Assembly: GCF_009193265.1 (NCBI RefSeq)
Contig: NZ_VZZZ01000001.1
Span: 744,001-808,000, forward strand
Source: Marinobacter changyiensis
Lineage (GTDB): Bacteria > Pseudomonadota > Gammaproteobacteria > Pseudomonadales > Oleiphilaceae
Direction of reading: 5' to 3'
Length of the DNA stretch: 64,000 nt
Part shown: in pieces, positions 26,913 to 36,801 of the stretch
Position numbering within the stretch: position 1 is the stretch's first letter
Layout of the letters: each line of letters opens with the position of its first letter
The notes under the pieces: model-generated
What the model was told of the DNA's origin: nothing
What the model saw: only the letters and a program-made list of their open reading frames with translations
Databases searched by the model: none
Translations under genes and position numbers: made by a program

Positions 26913-28484
26913 TTGAGCACCGAACTGGTATTCCAGGCCGCCGGCGGCCTTGCGCTGTTCCTGTTGGCCATGCAGATGATGACGGACGGCCTCAAAGCGT
27001 TTGCAGGGCAGCAATTGCGGACGCTTCTGGGCAGCTGGACCCGAACACCCCTGCGGGGCGTCGGTGCCGGTGTCCTGATAACCGGCCTGGTGCAATCATC
27101 CAGCGCGGTTACCGTTGCGACCATCGGTTTTGTCAACGCTGGATTGCTTTCCTTGCAGCGCGCGCTGGGAGTGATATTCGGCGCCAATGTGGGCACCACC
27201 ATGACCGGCTGGCTGGTCAGTCTGGTGGGGTTCGGCTTCAAGATTGAGAACTTTGCCTTGCCCATTCTGGCTATCGGTGTCGGGTTACGCCTGGTTGCCA
27301 ATCGTCAGCGCTGGCAATCTCTCGGCGACGCCCTGGCCGGGTTCGGCCTGTTTTTCCTGGGGTTGGCGTTGTTGCAGGCCGCGTTCAGTGGCATCACCGG
27401 CGACCTGGAGGCGGACACGCTGTTTGCCGAGCACTACGGCTGGCCCATGTTCATTGCTATGGGTTTTGTCGCCACCTTGATGACACAGTCCTCGAGTGCC
27501 GCGCTGGCGATTATCCTGACGGCAGCCGCCGGTAATCTGCTGGCATTGGATGCCGCAGCGGCGGCGGTGATCGGAGCCAACCTGGGGACCACATCCACGG
27601 CCGCCTTCGCCGTTTTGAAAGCCACCGCCAGTGCCAAACGCCTCGCCATCGGACATATCCTGTTTAACGCCATCACCGGGCTGATAGCTCTCGCCATCCT
27701 GCCTGCGATGCTGTGGTTTATCGCAAGGCTGGCAGATTGGCTGGATCTGGAACCCGGCCCGGTGGTGTTCCTGGCCATGTTTCATACGCTGTTCAATGTG
27801 CTTGGTGTCGTGGTGATGTTGCCACTGACCAGAGTACTGGCACGGCAGCTTGAGCGTCTGTTTCACAGCGCCGAGGAAGACAACGCCCGGCCCCGGTACC
27901 TGGACAATACCCTGGTGAAAACGCCAGAGTTGGCGGTGGCAGCACTGGGACAGGAAATGAAGCGGCTGCACAATCTGGTAGAAGGGCTGCTGCGTGCGGT
28001 ATTGAACCGTGAAGGCCTCAAACCGGAGCATATCCGTGGACCAGTGGAAGCCATCCGGCAACTGGGAAACGCCATTACCCTCTTTGTCGGGAAGGTTCGT
28101 GGTGAGAAGCTCTCGCCGGAACTGGTCGCCCAGCTAACCGCAAGTATTCGGTCAGTCCGTTATTACGAAGAAGCTGCTATCCAGGCGGAAGACCTGCTGA
28201 CACTGCGGAATCAGGGCAGTTCACCCAAGCTGGCAGAGGTAGCGTCTGATCTGACGGCTTATTTCGATACCCTGCGCGCAGCGCAAGAGCCCGACGCAGA
28301 TTATACAGCGATCAACGTCCGTGCGGAGGAGGTGTACCAGTTGCTGAAGTCGGCCCTGTTGACCATGGTGGTGGAACAGAAGTTATCGGTGGATGATGCG
28401 GATATCGTTCTGGATGCCCTCAGCGGCTCACGACGCCTGAAAGACCAGTGGCTAAAAGCCTGTACCCGATTCCCCTTGTCATAG
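26913..28484 (+). CDS. Na+/phosphate cotransporter (NptA/PNaS family)
   Basis: 523 residues. The two inverted transport repeats each carry the QSSS signature (VQSSSAVTVATIGF near residue 68 and MTQSSSAALAI near residue 192). Residues from about 340 to the end form a soluble PhoU-like helical domain. The family moves inorganic phosphate with sodium across the inner membrane. The start is a TTG at 26913 with GGAAGG just upstream, and MSTELVFQAAGG fits the family start. Confidence 0.92.
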   Translation: MSTELVFQAAGGLALFLLAMQMMTDGLKAFAGQQLRTLLGSWTRTPLRGVGAGVLITGLVQSSSAVTVATIGFVNAGLLSLQRALGVIFGANVGTTMTGWLVSLVGFGFKIENFALPILAIGVGLRLVANRQRWQSLGDALAGFGLFFLGLALLQAAFSGITGDLEADTLFAEHYGWPMFIAMGFVATLMTQSSSAALAIILTAAAGNLLALDAAAAAVIGANLGTTSTAAFAVLKATASAKRLAIGHILFNAITGLIALAILPAMLWFIARLADWLDLEPGPVVFLAMFHTLFNVLGVVVMLPLTRVLARQLERLFHSAEEDNARPRYLDNTLVKTPELAVAALGQEMKRLHNLVEGLLRAVLNREGLKPEHIRGPVEAIRQLGNAITLFVGKVRGEKLSPELVAQLTASIRSVRYYEEAAIQAEDLLTLRNQGSSPKLAEVASDLTAYFDTLRAAQEPDADYTAINVRAEEVYQLLKSALLTMVVEQKLSVDDADIVLDALSGSRRLKDQWLKACTRFPLS

Positions 28485-28501
28485 TGCCGGCGCCCGCGCT
28501 C

Positions 28502-29410
28502 TTAACCGAGAGACAGGAACAGGCCCATCAGCACCGGCGAAATAAACGACAGCACGAAACCCGAGGCGATGGCGACCGGCACGCAAGCCAGCCCGCCGCT
28601 GCTGCGGATTATCGGTAAGGTGAAATCCATGGCGGTGGCTCCGCCATAGCCAATTGCCATGGCTGGCCGCCGGCTGATAATCACAGGAATAATCGCCAAT
28701 GCGATAATTTCCCGTAGCACATCATTCAGAAAGGCAACCCCACCCCAGGCCGGGCCCAAGGCTTCTCCTACCACGATCCCGGACAGCGAATACCAGCCAA
28801 AGCCCGAGACCAGGGCAAGAGTGTCGTGCCACGGCAATGCCAGCAGCGGCATGACCAGCACCCCGGCCACCAGAGAGCTTAATGCCAGGCTGAGGGCAAC
28901 GCCCATGCCCTGGCGGTTCAGCAGCAGGCGCCGCAATGACAGGCCGGCATTGCGCAACTGAAGACCGATCAGGAACAGCAGCAACATCAACGCCCAGGTG
29001 GCCGCATCCTCCACCAAAGGCAGTTCCGGAAGTAGAAAATACCCGAGCAGCAAACCCGCTACCACAGCGCCCAATGGCTTTAATGCGGCGAGAAACAGAC
29101 GCTGATAGCTGGCCTTTCCGGTGGCGGCCGGCGGCTCAATCGCCATCGGTTGCCAGCGATGCCAGAACCAGAGCCCCGCCATATTCGCTGCCAGCAAACC
29201 AGACGCCAGCACCAGCACCTGAACGGCCATGCCCCCGAGCTGCTGCCATAACCCCTCCATCTGGCCAAGCCCGAGGCCGAGCAGGCCCAGAATGAAGTAG
29301 ACCAGTCCATCAACGCTGTGATGGATTGCAGTCATGACGTTGCGGTTCTCAAGCGCGATAGCAAAGCCCACAAACAACGGCACAAGAATCAGCAAGGCAC
29401 CGGTTAGCAT
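28502..29410 (-). CDS. lysO: Lysine exporter, LysO family
   Basis: 302 residues, about eight membrane helices, with the DUF340 core: SGFGWYSLSGIV and the block from GVAFLNDVLREI to FTLPIIRSSGG. LysO exports lysine and its toxic analogues. The gene is 43 bases behind the small gene at 29454 and on the same strand, so it could be the tail of that operon. Confidence 0.88.
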   Translation of the reverse strand: MLTGALLILVPLFVGFAIALENRNVMTAIHHSVDGLVYFILGLLGLGLGQMEGLWQQLGGMAVQVLVLASGLLAANMAGLWFWHRWQPMAIEPPAATGKASYQRLFLAALKPLGAVVAGLLLGYFLLPELPLVEDAATWALMLLLFLIGLQLRNAGLSLRRLLLNRQGMGVALSLALSSLVAGVLVMPLLALPWHDTLALVSGFGWYSLSGIVVGEALGPAWGGVAFLNDVLREIIALAIIPVIISRRPAMAIGYGGATAMDFTLPIIRSSGGLACVPVAIASGFVLSFISPVLMGLFLSLG

Positions 29411-29453
29411 TGAAACCTCGGAGTGATAGTAAAAGGCGCATTAGAGGGACGGC

Positions 29454-29825
29454 TTAACCGATGGGTTCGTGCTGGTCCGGATCAAACTGATAATCGCCGG
29501 CATTGGCATCCCTGTCCTTCCGTATGGTGCGGGCAAGCCGCTGAGCGGAGACGGACCAGACCGCATGCTCACCCGGCTGGGCTTCGTAACTTTGGCCCAG
29601 CAAGGTGCCGGCAACACCGCGCAACGCGGCCTCAGCCTGAGCGGCACTGTGATAGGGGCCCTGGCAACGTTGGCGCTCTGGCTGGCGCTCATCGGAGCCG
29701 CTCATGGCGACCAAAGCCCAGATCTCACCACCAACGTTTTTTACGTGCAGCTCGACGCGCCGGTCCCGACGGGTCAATACCAGTTCGCGTAGCGGGCCAC
29801 GCCCGTGAAAATAATGCAGCTTCAT
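29454..29825 (-). CDS. Hypothetical protein, 123 residues
   Basis: No family is recognised. The product is basic and hydrophilic, with a mixed beta-rich start (MKLHYFHGRGPLRELVLTR) and an acidic end. It follows the DUF2288 gene closely on the same strand (21 bases), at the end of the operon that begins with the GGDEF gene. ATG at 29825 is chosen over a TTG one codon earlier. Confidence 0.65.
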   Translation of the reverse strand: MKLHYFHGRGPLRELVLTRRDRRVELHVKNVGGEIWALVAMSGSDERQPERQRCQGPYHSAAQAEAALRGVAGTLLGQSYEAQPGEHAVWSVSAQRLARTIRKDRDANAGDYQFDPDQHEPIG

Positions 29826-29846
29826 CAAGGCTTCTTTGATTTCGGA

Positions 29847-30167
29847 TTAATGCAAGGCGGCGCCGGTTCTGTCCTGAACCAGTACCCAGGGAGCAACCAC
29901 TACCGCCCAAAGCTCGACATTGCGATCGTACCAGGCTTGCGCCAGCGGAGGCGGCACATCCCCTACCTGGTCAGCTGTCATCCACTGCTCAAACTGCTCT
30001 TTGTTATCGGCGGTGAGCTCAAGCGCAACATCCAGCAAATCAAGTTCAGGCGACACCCGGACCACATGACCTCGGGCATAATAGATTTGCAGATCCCGCC
30101 AGCAGATGATGGAGGTTTCCAGATTCAGTTTTTTTTTGAGTTCTTCCGGAGATTCTCGGATAGTCAT
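29847..30167 (-). CDS. DUF2288 family protein
   Basis: 106 residues. The run LNLETSIICWRDLQIYYARG and the DLLDVALELTADN block match DUF2288, a small family of unknown function widespread in gammaproteobacteria. The ATG at 30167 begins two bases after the response regulator stop (30170-30172 on the minus strand), so the genes are cotranscribed. Confidence 0.8.
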   Translation of the reverse strand: MTIRESPEELKKKLNLETSIICWRDLQIYYARGHVVRVSPELDLLDVALELTADNKEQFEQWMTADQVGDVPPPLAQAWYDRNVELWAVVVAPWVLVQDRTGAALH

Positions 30168-30169
30168 AT

Positions 30170-30568
30170 TCAAACCTTGGACGTCCATATTTTTCGTATC
30201 TGGTCCGCCAGAGTCATGGGGTCGAATGGCTTGGGTATCACCTCAACAGCCCCCAGTTCCCTGTAGAACGCTATTTCCTCAGTTTGCACCTTGGCCGTCA
30301 TGAATACCAGCGGCGTACCTTTCAAGGCGGGGATCTCCTGCATGGCGTGGAAGGTCGACGGACCATCCATGCCAGGCATCATGACATCCAGAAGGATCAG
30401 GTCGGGCGCAAAATCAGGGCCTTCAAGGAGTGCTTCCTGGCCAGAGCTGCAGCTCTTGATCGTGAACCCGCCCACAGCTTCCAGAGCCAGCTCGGCTACT
30501 GCCCTGATGTCCGCGTCATCCTCCACATAAAGGATTCGCTGGAGTTCCTCCGTTTGCCTACCCATCAT
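30170..30568 (-). CDS. Single-domain response regulator (CheY-like)
   Basis: 132 residues, one receiver domain and nothing else. The acidic pocket (VEDDAD), phosphoacceptor Asp near residue 60 (LILLDVMMPGMDG), Thr in MTAKVQ and Lys in PKPFDP are all intact, so it should be phosphorylated. Output must come through a partner protein. It overlaps the truncated receiver gene by 11 bases and lies between it and the DUF2288 gene. Confidence 0.92.
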   Translation of the reverse strand: MMGRQTEELQRILYVEDDADIRAVAELALEAVGGFTIKSCSSGQEALLEGPDFAPDLILLDVMMPGMDGPSTFHAMQEIPALKGTPLVFMTAKVQTEEIAFYRELGAVEVIPKPFDPMTLADQIRKIWTSKV

Positions 30569-30749
30569 GACTCTCCGTGCTATGGTCGCTCAGAACCAAC
30601 CTGCGTAACAAACGCAAACACTTCTCGCTGGGGCTCTTTTCATCCACCACTAATGCGGCGGTCGCGCAACTGTCCGGATAGAGCCCGTCCACCAACGTTT
30701 CTATCAGGTCGGCCAGCAATACGTCGTCTTCAAGAATCAGTGCTTTCAT
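30558..30749 (-). pseudogene. Truncated receiver domain (remnant or very short response regulator)
   Basis: 63 codons. The first 25 residues (MKALILEDDVLLADLIETL and following) are a clear response-regulator beta1-alpha1 start, but the phosphoacceptor strand and the rest of the domain are missing; the end is charged and unlike a receiver. It most likely results from an internal deletion in a receiver gene that left an open frame. It could still be translated, since it lies between two active genes and overlaps the next by 11 bases. Confidence 0.6.
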
Positions 30750-30761
30750 AAAGGTCGCGTT

Positions 30762-32456
30762 TCAAACCTGATGGAAAACGGTTACGCCATTTCGGCCGGC
30801 AGTCTTGCGCTCATACAGCGCCTGATCGGCAGCATCGAGAGCATCGCTACCGAAGTCAAATGCATCCAGCGCAGCAATCCCGACACTGAGGGTGACTGAC
30901 AGGTCTCCATCAGCGGTGGCGAACGATATATCCGAAAAGGCGTTACAGATCTGGGTCAGCACTTTCTGTGCTTCACAGGTTGTACATTGCGGAAGAATCA
31001 CGGCAAATTCTTCTCCCCCATACCGCCCTATCTGGTCTGTTGAGCGCAGGCGATTTCTGAGCAGGTTGGCAAGTGCCTTGATGACGATGTCGCCCGTTCG
31101 ATGACCATGCTGATCATTCACCGCCTTGAAGTGATCAAGATCCAGCATCGCCACTGACGACACATGTGACATTCGCTGGCACCTTGCGTGTTCGTTCTCG
31201 ACCTCCTGTTTGATGACCGAATGCTTGAGCAGTCCCGTAAGACTGTCCTTTATCAGGAGTTCGTTCAGCTGCCGGGCACGATAACACCGTATCTGAGCTG
31301 TCCGCACAAGGTAGTCGTCAGAAACCGGTTTGGTCATGAACTCATCCGCCCCTTTTGCCAGGGCTTCGAGCTGAACATGTTTGTCCTGTTCAGATGAGAG
31401 ATAGACGATAGGCAGGCTCACCCACTCTGGCTCAAAGCGGATCAGCTTCGCTACTGTGGTTCCCGAGTAGGCGCCCATACGCACGTCCAGAAGCATGATA
31501 TCCGGCCGAAACTCCGACAGCTCGGAAAGGACTGTTTCCGGATCACTGATTGCTTTGACGCGAAAACCGGCATTTTCAAGGACGGTGCAGTAATGGGCGA
31601 CCAGATGTTCGTCATCGTCCAGAATCAGTATCTTCCCGGAAACGGACTCATTCTGCTCATTGACCAGCCGCTCGATCCTTTCTGCCAGTTGCGGTGCATC
31701 AATCGGCTCTGGAAAAAACGCGTCCGCACCCGCATCAGCCAGAAAATACCGGCTTTTGAAATCATCCTGGCGCCCTACGCACAACAGCGGAGGCCTGGAT
31801 GCGCCGCCTGCGCATTCAAGCGCCCCCAGTACCCTCGACACCTCGACAAGCGTGTCTTCACTGGTCACTACCGCTGACATTCCCGGTTTCCCATTCAGTG
31901 ACAGGGAATCAACATCCATTCTCGATATCAAAAATCCGTAATTGGAGAGCGCGTGTTCCAGAAAATCCGCCGCTTCGTCCCGGAGTCCACACAGAATAAC
32001 GTGAATGTCCGGTGTTGGTTCGCTCCTCGGGTCACTCGAATACGGGTGCTCAAGAATACCCTTCACCGGCTCGTCCGTTACATCAAGCAGCGAGCGCAGG
32101 CCTTCTATCTCAACAATAATGTCGAGCGGCTGTTGCGCATGCTCTTCCGGAAAGCCCAAGGGCTTATTCGTGTCGGGGGGCCGCCGTTCCGCCATCGGTT
32201 TCAAGCGTTGCTCGAGCCGACGGGCCTGATCACCCAGAGCGGTGTACCCAAAGGTCCCGGCAGAACCTGCCAGCCGGTGCAATATGCTGTAAGCAGATGC
32301 AATGTCTTTTATACTGCCAGGCCGTGGCTGACCACCACGAGCCAGACGGGAAGCAGTTACCGTCAACTCATCGAGTTCGCCTTCCGCTTTCTTACGAAAA
32401 CTCAGGCGCAAGCGAGCAAGTTTGTCTGCGACACTTGCTTGTGAAGTTCTGCCCAT
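30762..32456 (-). CDS. HPt / receiver / GGDEF diguanylate cyclase response regulator
   Basis: 564 residues. Order: HPt domain with phosphorylatable His near residue 60 (LHRLAGSAGTFGY), a degenerate receiver (about 150-270) lacking the acidic pocket, an intact receiver with Asp near 322 (IMLLDVRMG), and a GGDEF domain with GGEEF near residue 480 and the RxxD inhibitory site five residues earlier. It should make cyclic di-GMP, with product feedback, in response to phosphorelay input. It leads the minus-strand operon and is divergent from a histidine kinase with only about 100 bases between. Confidence 0.92.
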   Translation of the reverse strand: MGRTSQASVADKLARLRLSFRKKAEGELDELTVTASRLARGGQPRPGSIKDIASAYSILHRLAGSAGTFGYTALGDQARRLEQRLKPMAERRPPDTNKPLGFPEEHAQQPLDIIVEIEGLRSLLDVTDEPVKGILEHPYSSDPRSEPTPDIHVILCGLRDEAADFLEHALSNYGFLISRMDVDSLSLNGKPGMSAVVTSEDTLVEVSRVLGALECAGGASRPPLLCVGRQDDFKSRYFLADAGADAFFPEPIDAPQLAERIERLVNEQNESVSGKILILDDDEHLVAHYCTVLENAGFRVKAISDPETVLSELSEFRPDIMLLDVRMGAYSGTTVAKLIRFEPEWVSLPIVYLSSEQDKHVQLEALAKGADEFMTKPVSDDYLVRTAQIRCYRARQLNELLIKDSLTGLLKHSVIKQEVENEHARCQRMSHVSSVAMLDLDHFKAVNDQHGHRTGDIVIKALANLLRNRLRSTDQIGRYGGEEFAVILPQCTTCEAQKVLTQICNAFSDISFATADGDLSVTLSVGIAALDAFDFGSDALDAADQALYERKTAGRNGVTVFHQV

Positions 32457-32564
32457 AAAATGTCCGACACCTCAAAATTTTGCTGAAACAACCACTTGAA
32501 TTGGGCTACTCTCCCGGTTCATCACAAAACATTCTCCTGCAAAACGCAACAGCGAGGAACCTCA

Positions 32565-34376
32565 TTGCGGTCAGGCAAATTCCTTTCCCTCGGCAGCCGG
32601 GTGGCTCTGATCATCATCATAGGCAGCCTGTTAACCCTTGCCGCCATCGTATCCACCGCTTATCAGGCCCTGGTTGAGGATTTCGAAGATTTACTGATCC
32701 AGCGCCAGATACTGGAGGCCAAGAGAACGTCAGAGCAGGTCGACCAGAAACTTCAGCTCCGCCTAAACGCTCTCTCCGCCTTTGCAGCTCAACTTGCCAG
32801 CAGCGATCACCTGCCCGACCCGGTCGATCTGGCGGTAGCCCTGGGGCACCAGACAATGCTTCGGGAACTGCTGCCGGCCGGTATAGTGGTATTCGATGAG
32901 AAGGCGCGCGCCTTAGCCGAAAACATCTACGTTTCCGATCGCATTGGCACCCAGTACCTGGACCGTCCCCACTTCCAGGAGGCGCTGAAAACCCGGCGAC
33001 CGTTGGTCAGCAAGCCCCTTATCGGACGAACCACCGGCAAACCCCTGCTGTCGTTTCTGGCGCCGATTGAAACCAACAACCAGGATTTGCTGGGCTTTGT
33101 TGGCGGCATTCTGGATCTGGGCGAGACCAGCCTGCTGCCGGCGCCGCACCAAACCGGCAGGCACAGTTCCCAGAGCATTGAAAAAATCATCGATACCAAA
33201 AATTTTCTGTATGTTGATTCTGGACAAGGCTCACAGCGCCTCACACCCTTGCCACCACCGGGGGTAGATCCCCTGACCGACGCCGCGCTGTCTGGCATCA
33301 CCTTTGGCCAGGTAGAAAACCTGCAGGGCCAGACGCTCATATACGCCACCACTCACCTGCAAAGACTGGGATGGATCTTCGTCCGCGCCGTACCCTATGA
33401 CCAGGCAACGACACCTGCCAGGCAATCCTTTATTCGGTTTTCCAGTATCAGTATATTGATCACCCTGGCGTTGGCTGTCTTGAGCTACCTCCTGGTCAGA
33501 TCCACCATGTCACCACTGGACCGGATGACCGCGCAAATACAGCGCATGGCAGAACATCCCGACTCCGCGATGCGTCTGAGAGAAACCGGCCTTCCAGAGC
33601 TCAAGAGCCTGGCCGGTGCCTTCAACAGACTGCTTGAGGAGCGGGACAGCCTGGCCAGACTCAAGGAACACTTCATGTCGTCTGTCAGTCACGAGCTGCG
33701 CACGCCACTCACGTCACTGACCGGCGCCCTGAAATTACTGTCCTCCGGCACCATCGGCCCGCTCAACGACAAAAGCCTGGAAATGACCAATCTCGCACTG
33801 AGAAATGGGGACCGCTTGCAACTGTTGATTTCTGACCTGCTGGATTTCAATAAGCTTTCGGATGGAAGTCTCAAAGTCCGCATTCAGGCAGAGGCACTCA
33901 AACCACTGCTGGACGCTACCATCGCGGATAATGTCACAATGGCTGCCGAGCATGGGATACGACTCGAATCCGAGGCAAGTGTCTCCCTGGACCTGCTTTG
34001 CGACAAGCACAGAGTGCGACAAATTCTCGACAATTTCATCAGCAATGCCATCAAGTTTTCCCCCCGGGGAGGAGTTGTCAGGGTAACCGCTGACGTTCAT
34101 TCACCGGGGTGGGCCCGCATCATCGTCAGTGACCAGGGCTCCGGGGTGCCGGATTCCTTTGCCGCCAGCGTCTTCAAACGATTTGCTCAGGCCGAGACCG
34201 GCACCGCCCGGTCGGTCAAAGGTACCGGCCTGGGGCTCGCTATTTGTGATGAGCTGGCAAGACTGATGGATGGTGTTGTGGGCTATTACAATGATCACGG
34301 CGCGCATTTCTGGGTCGACATCCCTATGTCCCGAGAAGCAGGTTCGACACGGGAGCAAACCGATGAAAGTACCTGA
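32565..34376 (+). CDS. Membrane sensor histidine kinase with extracytoplasmic Cache domain
   Basis: 603 residues. A membrane helix near residues 12-34 is followed by a periplasmic Cache-type domain (YVSDRIGTQYLDRPHFQEAL), a second helix near 285-305, HAMP, HisKA with His near residue 376 (SVSHELRTPLTS) and HATPase (NFISNAIKFS, GTGLGLAI). TTG at 32565 is preferred because CGAGGAAC precedes it; another TTG at 32496 would add 23 residues. The next kinase overlaps it by 14 bases. Partner is likely among the divergent receiver proteins. Confidence 0.9.
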   Translation: MRSGKFLSLGSRVALIIIIGSLLTLAAIVSTAYQALVEDFEDLLIQRQILEAKRTSEQVDQKLQLRLNALSAFAAQLASSDHLPDPVDLAVALGHQTMLRELLPAGIVVFDEKARALAENIYVSDRIGTQYLDRPHFQEALKTRRPLVSKPLIGRTTGKPLLSFLAPIETNNQDLLGFVGGILDLGETSLLPAPHQTGRHSSQSIEKIIDTKNFLYVDSGQGSQRLTPLPPPGVDPLTDAALSGITFGQVENLQGQTLIYATTHLQRLGWIFVRAVPYDQATTPARQSFIRFSSISILITLALAVLSYLLVRSTMSPLDRMTAQIQRMAEHPDSAMRLRETGLPELKSLAGAFNRLLEERDSLARLKEHFMSSVSHELRTPLTSLTGALKLLSSGTIGPLNDKSLEMTNLALRNGDRLQLLISDLLDFNKLSDGSLKVRIQAEALKPLLDATIADNVTMAAEHGIRLESEASVSLDLLCDKHRVRQILDNFISNAIKFSPRGGVVRVTADVHSPGWARIIVSDQGSGVPDSFAASVFKRFAQAETGTARSVKGTGLGLAICDELARLMDGVVGYYNDHGAHFWVDIPMSREAGSTREQTDEST

Positions 34377-36801
34377 AACTCCGGGCGATGAGTCAGCACG
34401 GCTCCTCGCTCTCCAAAACACGAACCTGCTGGATACGCCACCGGAGGAGCGCCTTGACCGATTGACGCGAATGGCGAAACTGGCCTTCGGCGTTCCTGTT
34501 GCCCTGATGTCGTTGATCGATGAAAAAAGGCAATGGTTCAAATCCTGCCAGGGCCTTGATACCAATCAGATGCCGCGGGACATATCCTTTTGTGGTCACG
34601 CCATTCTCAGCGACCATCTTTTAGTTGTTGAAGACACCCACAAAGACTCCCGTTTCGTCGACAACCCCCTCGTCACCGGCCCGCCCCACATACGTTTCTA
34701 CGCCGGCGCGCTGCTCCATAATCATGAGGGTTACCGCCTCGGTACCCTCTGCATTATTGATACCCGCCCCCGCTCGCTCGACCCTGACCAGCAAGAACTG
34801 CTCCAGGAGCTTGCCCGGTGTGTTGAAGACGAGATCAACGATTTCGAGGCGCGAAAATCCCGCCAGGAACAGCTGGAAAAGACCAGAATTCTGAGTGCGC
34901 TCAACAGGCTCTCCGTCGATGCAACCGGTTCCCTGGAACAGAAGACAGCCATGGCTCTGGACCTGGGCCGAGACCACCTGGGACTGGAAACAGGCATCGT
35001 CAGCGAAATCAACGAAGAGATGTACACCATCCGATGGTTCAGGGCGCCGGAGAATTCAACACTGGAGGTCGAGCTGTCAATGCCGGTCCGGCAGACCTAT
35101 TGCGCCCTGATGCTCGAACAACGCGATCACCTGGCGATCAGCCATATGGCCAGGTCCGAATACCGGAATCAACCCTGCTATACCGAGCTGGGCCTGGAGA
35201 GCTACATTGCAGCGCCAATAGAGTTTGGTGGCAAATTGTTCGGCACCCTGAATTTTTCTTCGGTTTTACCAAGGACGACACCCTTTGCAGACCTGGACCG
35301 CCTTTTCATCGTGGGGTTGGCCCAGTGGATTGCCGCCCTCCTCCAGCAACAGGTCCACGAAGACACGTTGAAAAAACTATCGGTTCACGTGCCTGGAATG
35401 CTTTACCAGTTCCAGCGGTATCAGGACGGCCGGTCAAGGTTCCCCTACAGCAGCGAAGGCATATACAACATCTATGGTGTTTCACCTGAGGCTGTCAAGG
35501 ACGACGCCAGTAGTGCGTTCAAAGCTATCCATCCGAACGACATTGCCCGAGTGGCAGAGTCCATCCAGCAATCCCAGGACTTGCTGAGTGTTTGGGAGTG
35601 CCAGTATCGGGTCAGGAAATCAAGTGAGGAATGGAAATGGGTCGAGGGCCGCGCCACACCGGAGCACCGCCCCGACGGTAGTTCGATCTGGCACGGATTC
35701 ATTGCCAACATCGATGAGAAAAAACGCGCCCAGCTGGCTCTTCAGGAGAGTGAGCAGCAACTGCGGGCGTTCTTTGAACTGTCACCGATCGGCATTTTAC
35801 TCACCGGTTTCTACAGCGGACGCAACCGGGATGTAAACGCAGCACTCCTGGAATTCACCGGTTACTCCCGGTCTGACTTCATGGCCATGGAATACTGGGA
35901 CGTAACGCCACGGGAATACGAAAGCAAGAAACATCAGGCGGCCATTGATTTGAAAGAGTGCGGTCGTTATGGCCCCATTGAACAGGAGTTCATACACAAG
36001 GACGGGACCCGGTTTCCCATCCTCATTCAGGGCGTTCTGGTTGAGCAGGCTGGCGACGAACCGCTGATCTGGTCGCTGATAAAGGACATTTCCGAACGCA
36101 AGAGAATGGAAAGGCTCAAGAGTGAGTTTGTCGCTACCGTCAGCCACGAACTTCGCACCCCCCTGACCTCCATAGCCGGTTCCCTCAACCTGCTCGCGTC
36201 TGGTGTCGCCGGCCCCCTGACCGACAAGGCCCGGGGAATGCTTGAAATCGCCAACCGCAACAGCCAACAGCTTACCCACCTGGTCAACGATCTGCTCGAC
36301 ATTGAAAAACTGGCAGCCGGCAAGATGGCATTCGATACTCGCATACAGCCACTGGCTGAAGTGCTACACCAAACCCTGGAAAATTTCAGGGATTATGGCG
36401 CCAAACGCGGCATATCTATCTGCCATGATGAGTTACCGCAAGGGCTCTGTGCCGACATTGACCCTCACCGATTAACGCAGGCCATTGGCAACCTGCTTTC
36501 CAATGCCGTGAAGTTCTCCCCCGATCAGGGCAGAGTGGAGGTGTCACTGAAGCAAGGCAATGGCACGGTGATTATCGAGGTGACCGACTTCGGGAAGGGC
36601 GTTCCGGAAGAGTTCAAACCCCGGATTTTCGAAAAATTTGCGCAGGCGGACACCTCGAATACCCGCACCGGTGGCGGCACCGGGCTTGGACTGGCCATAA
36701 CCCGGGAACTCATCGAGAGAATGGAAGGTGCCGTCGGATTCCGCTCCAGTGCCGGCACCGGATCAACATTCTGGATTGAGCTGCCTCTCAGGCAGCCTTG
36801 A
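34363..36801 (+). CDS. Cytoplasmic GAF-GAF-PAS-PAS sensor histidine kinase
   Basis: 812 residues without membrane helices. Two GAF domains (about 20-165 and 190-335), two PAS domains (about 345-465 and 470-590, the second with FELSPIGILLTG), HisKA with His near 595 (TVSHELRTPLTS) and HATPase with NLLSNAVKFS and GTGLGLAI. GAF and PAS domains bind small ligands, haem or flavin, so it probably senses a cytoplasmic signal. ATG at 34363 has GGGAG nearby and overlaps the preceding kinase. The 3' end overlaps the convergent aconitase gene by 14 bases. Confidence 0.92.
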   Translation: MKVPETPGDESARLLALQNTNLLDTPPEERLDRLTRMAKLAFGVPVALMSLIDEKRQWFKSCQGLDTNQMPRDISFCGHAILSDHLLVVEDTHKDSRFVDNPLVTGPPHIRFYAGALLHNHEGYRLGTLCIIDTRPRSLDPDQQELLQELARCVEDEINDFEARKSRQEQLEKTRILSALNRLSVDATGSLEQKTAMALDLGRDHLGLETGIVSEINEEMYTIRWFRAPENSTLEVELSMPVRQTYCALMLEQRDHLAISHMARSEYRNQPCYTELGLESYIAAPIEFGGKLFGTLNFSSVLPRTTPFADLDRLFIVGLAQWIAALLQQQVHEDTLKKLSVHVPGMLYQFQRYQDGRSRFPYSSEGIYNIYGVSPEAVKDDASSAFKAIHPNDIARVAESIQQSQDLLSVWECQYRVRKSSEEWKWVEGRATPEHRPDGSSIWHGFIANIDEKKRAQLALQESEQQLRAFFELSPIGILLTGFYSGRNRDVNAALLEFTGYSRSDFMAMEYWDVTPREYESKKHQAAIDLKECGRYGPIEQEFIHKDGTRFPILIQGVLVEQAGDEPLIWSLIKDISERKRMERLKSEFVATVSHELRTPLTSIAGSLNLLASGVAGPLTDKARGMLEIANRNSQQLTHLVNDLLDIEKLAAGKMAFDTRIQPLAEVLHQTLENFRDYGAKRGISICHDELPQGLCADIDPHRLTQAIGNLLSNAVKFSPDQGRVEVSLKQGNGTVIIEVTDFGKGVPEEFKPRIFEKFAQADTSNTRTGGGTGLGLAITRELIERMEGAVGFRSSAGTGSTFWIELPLRQP

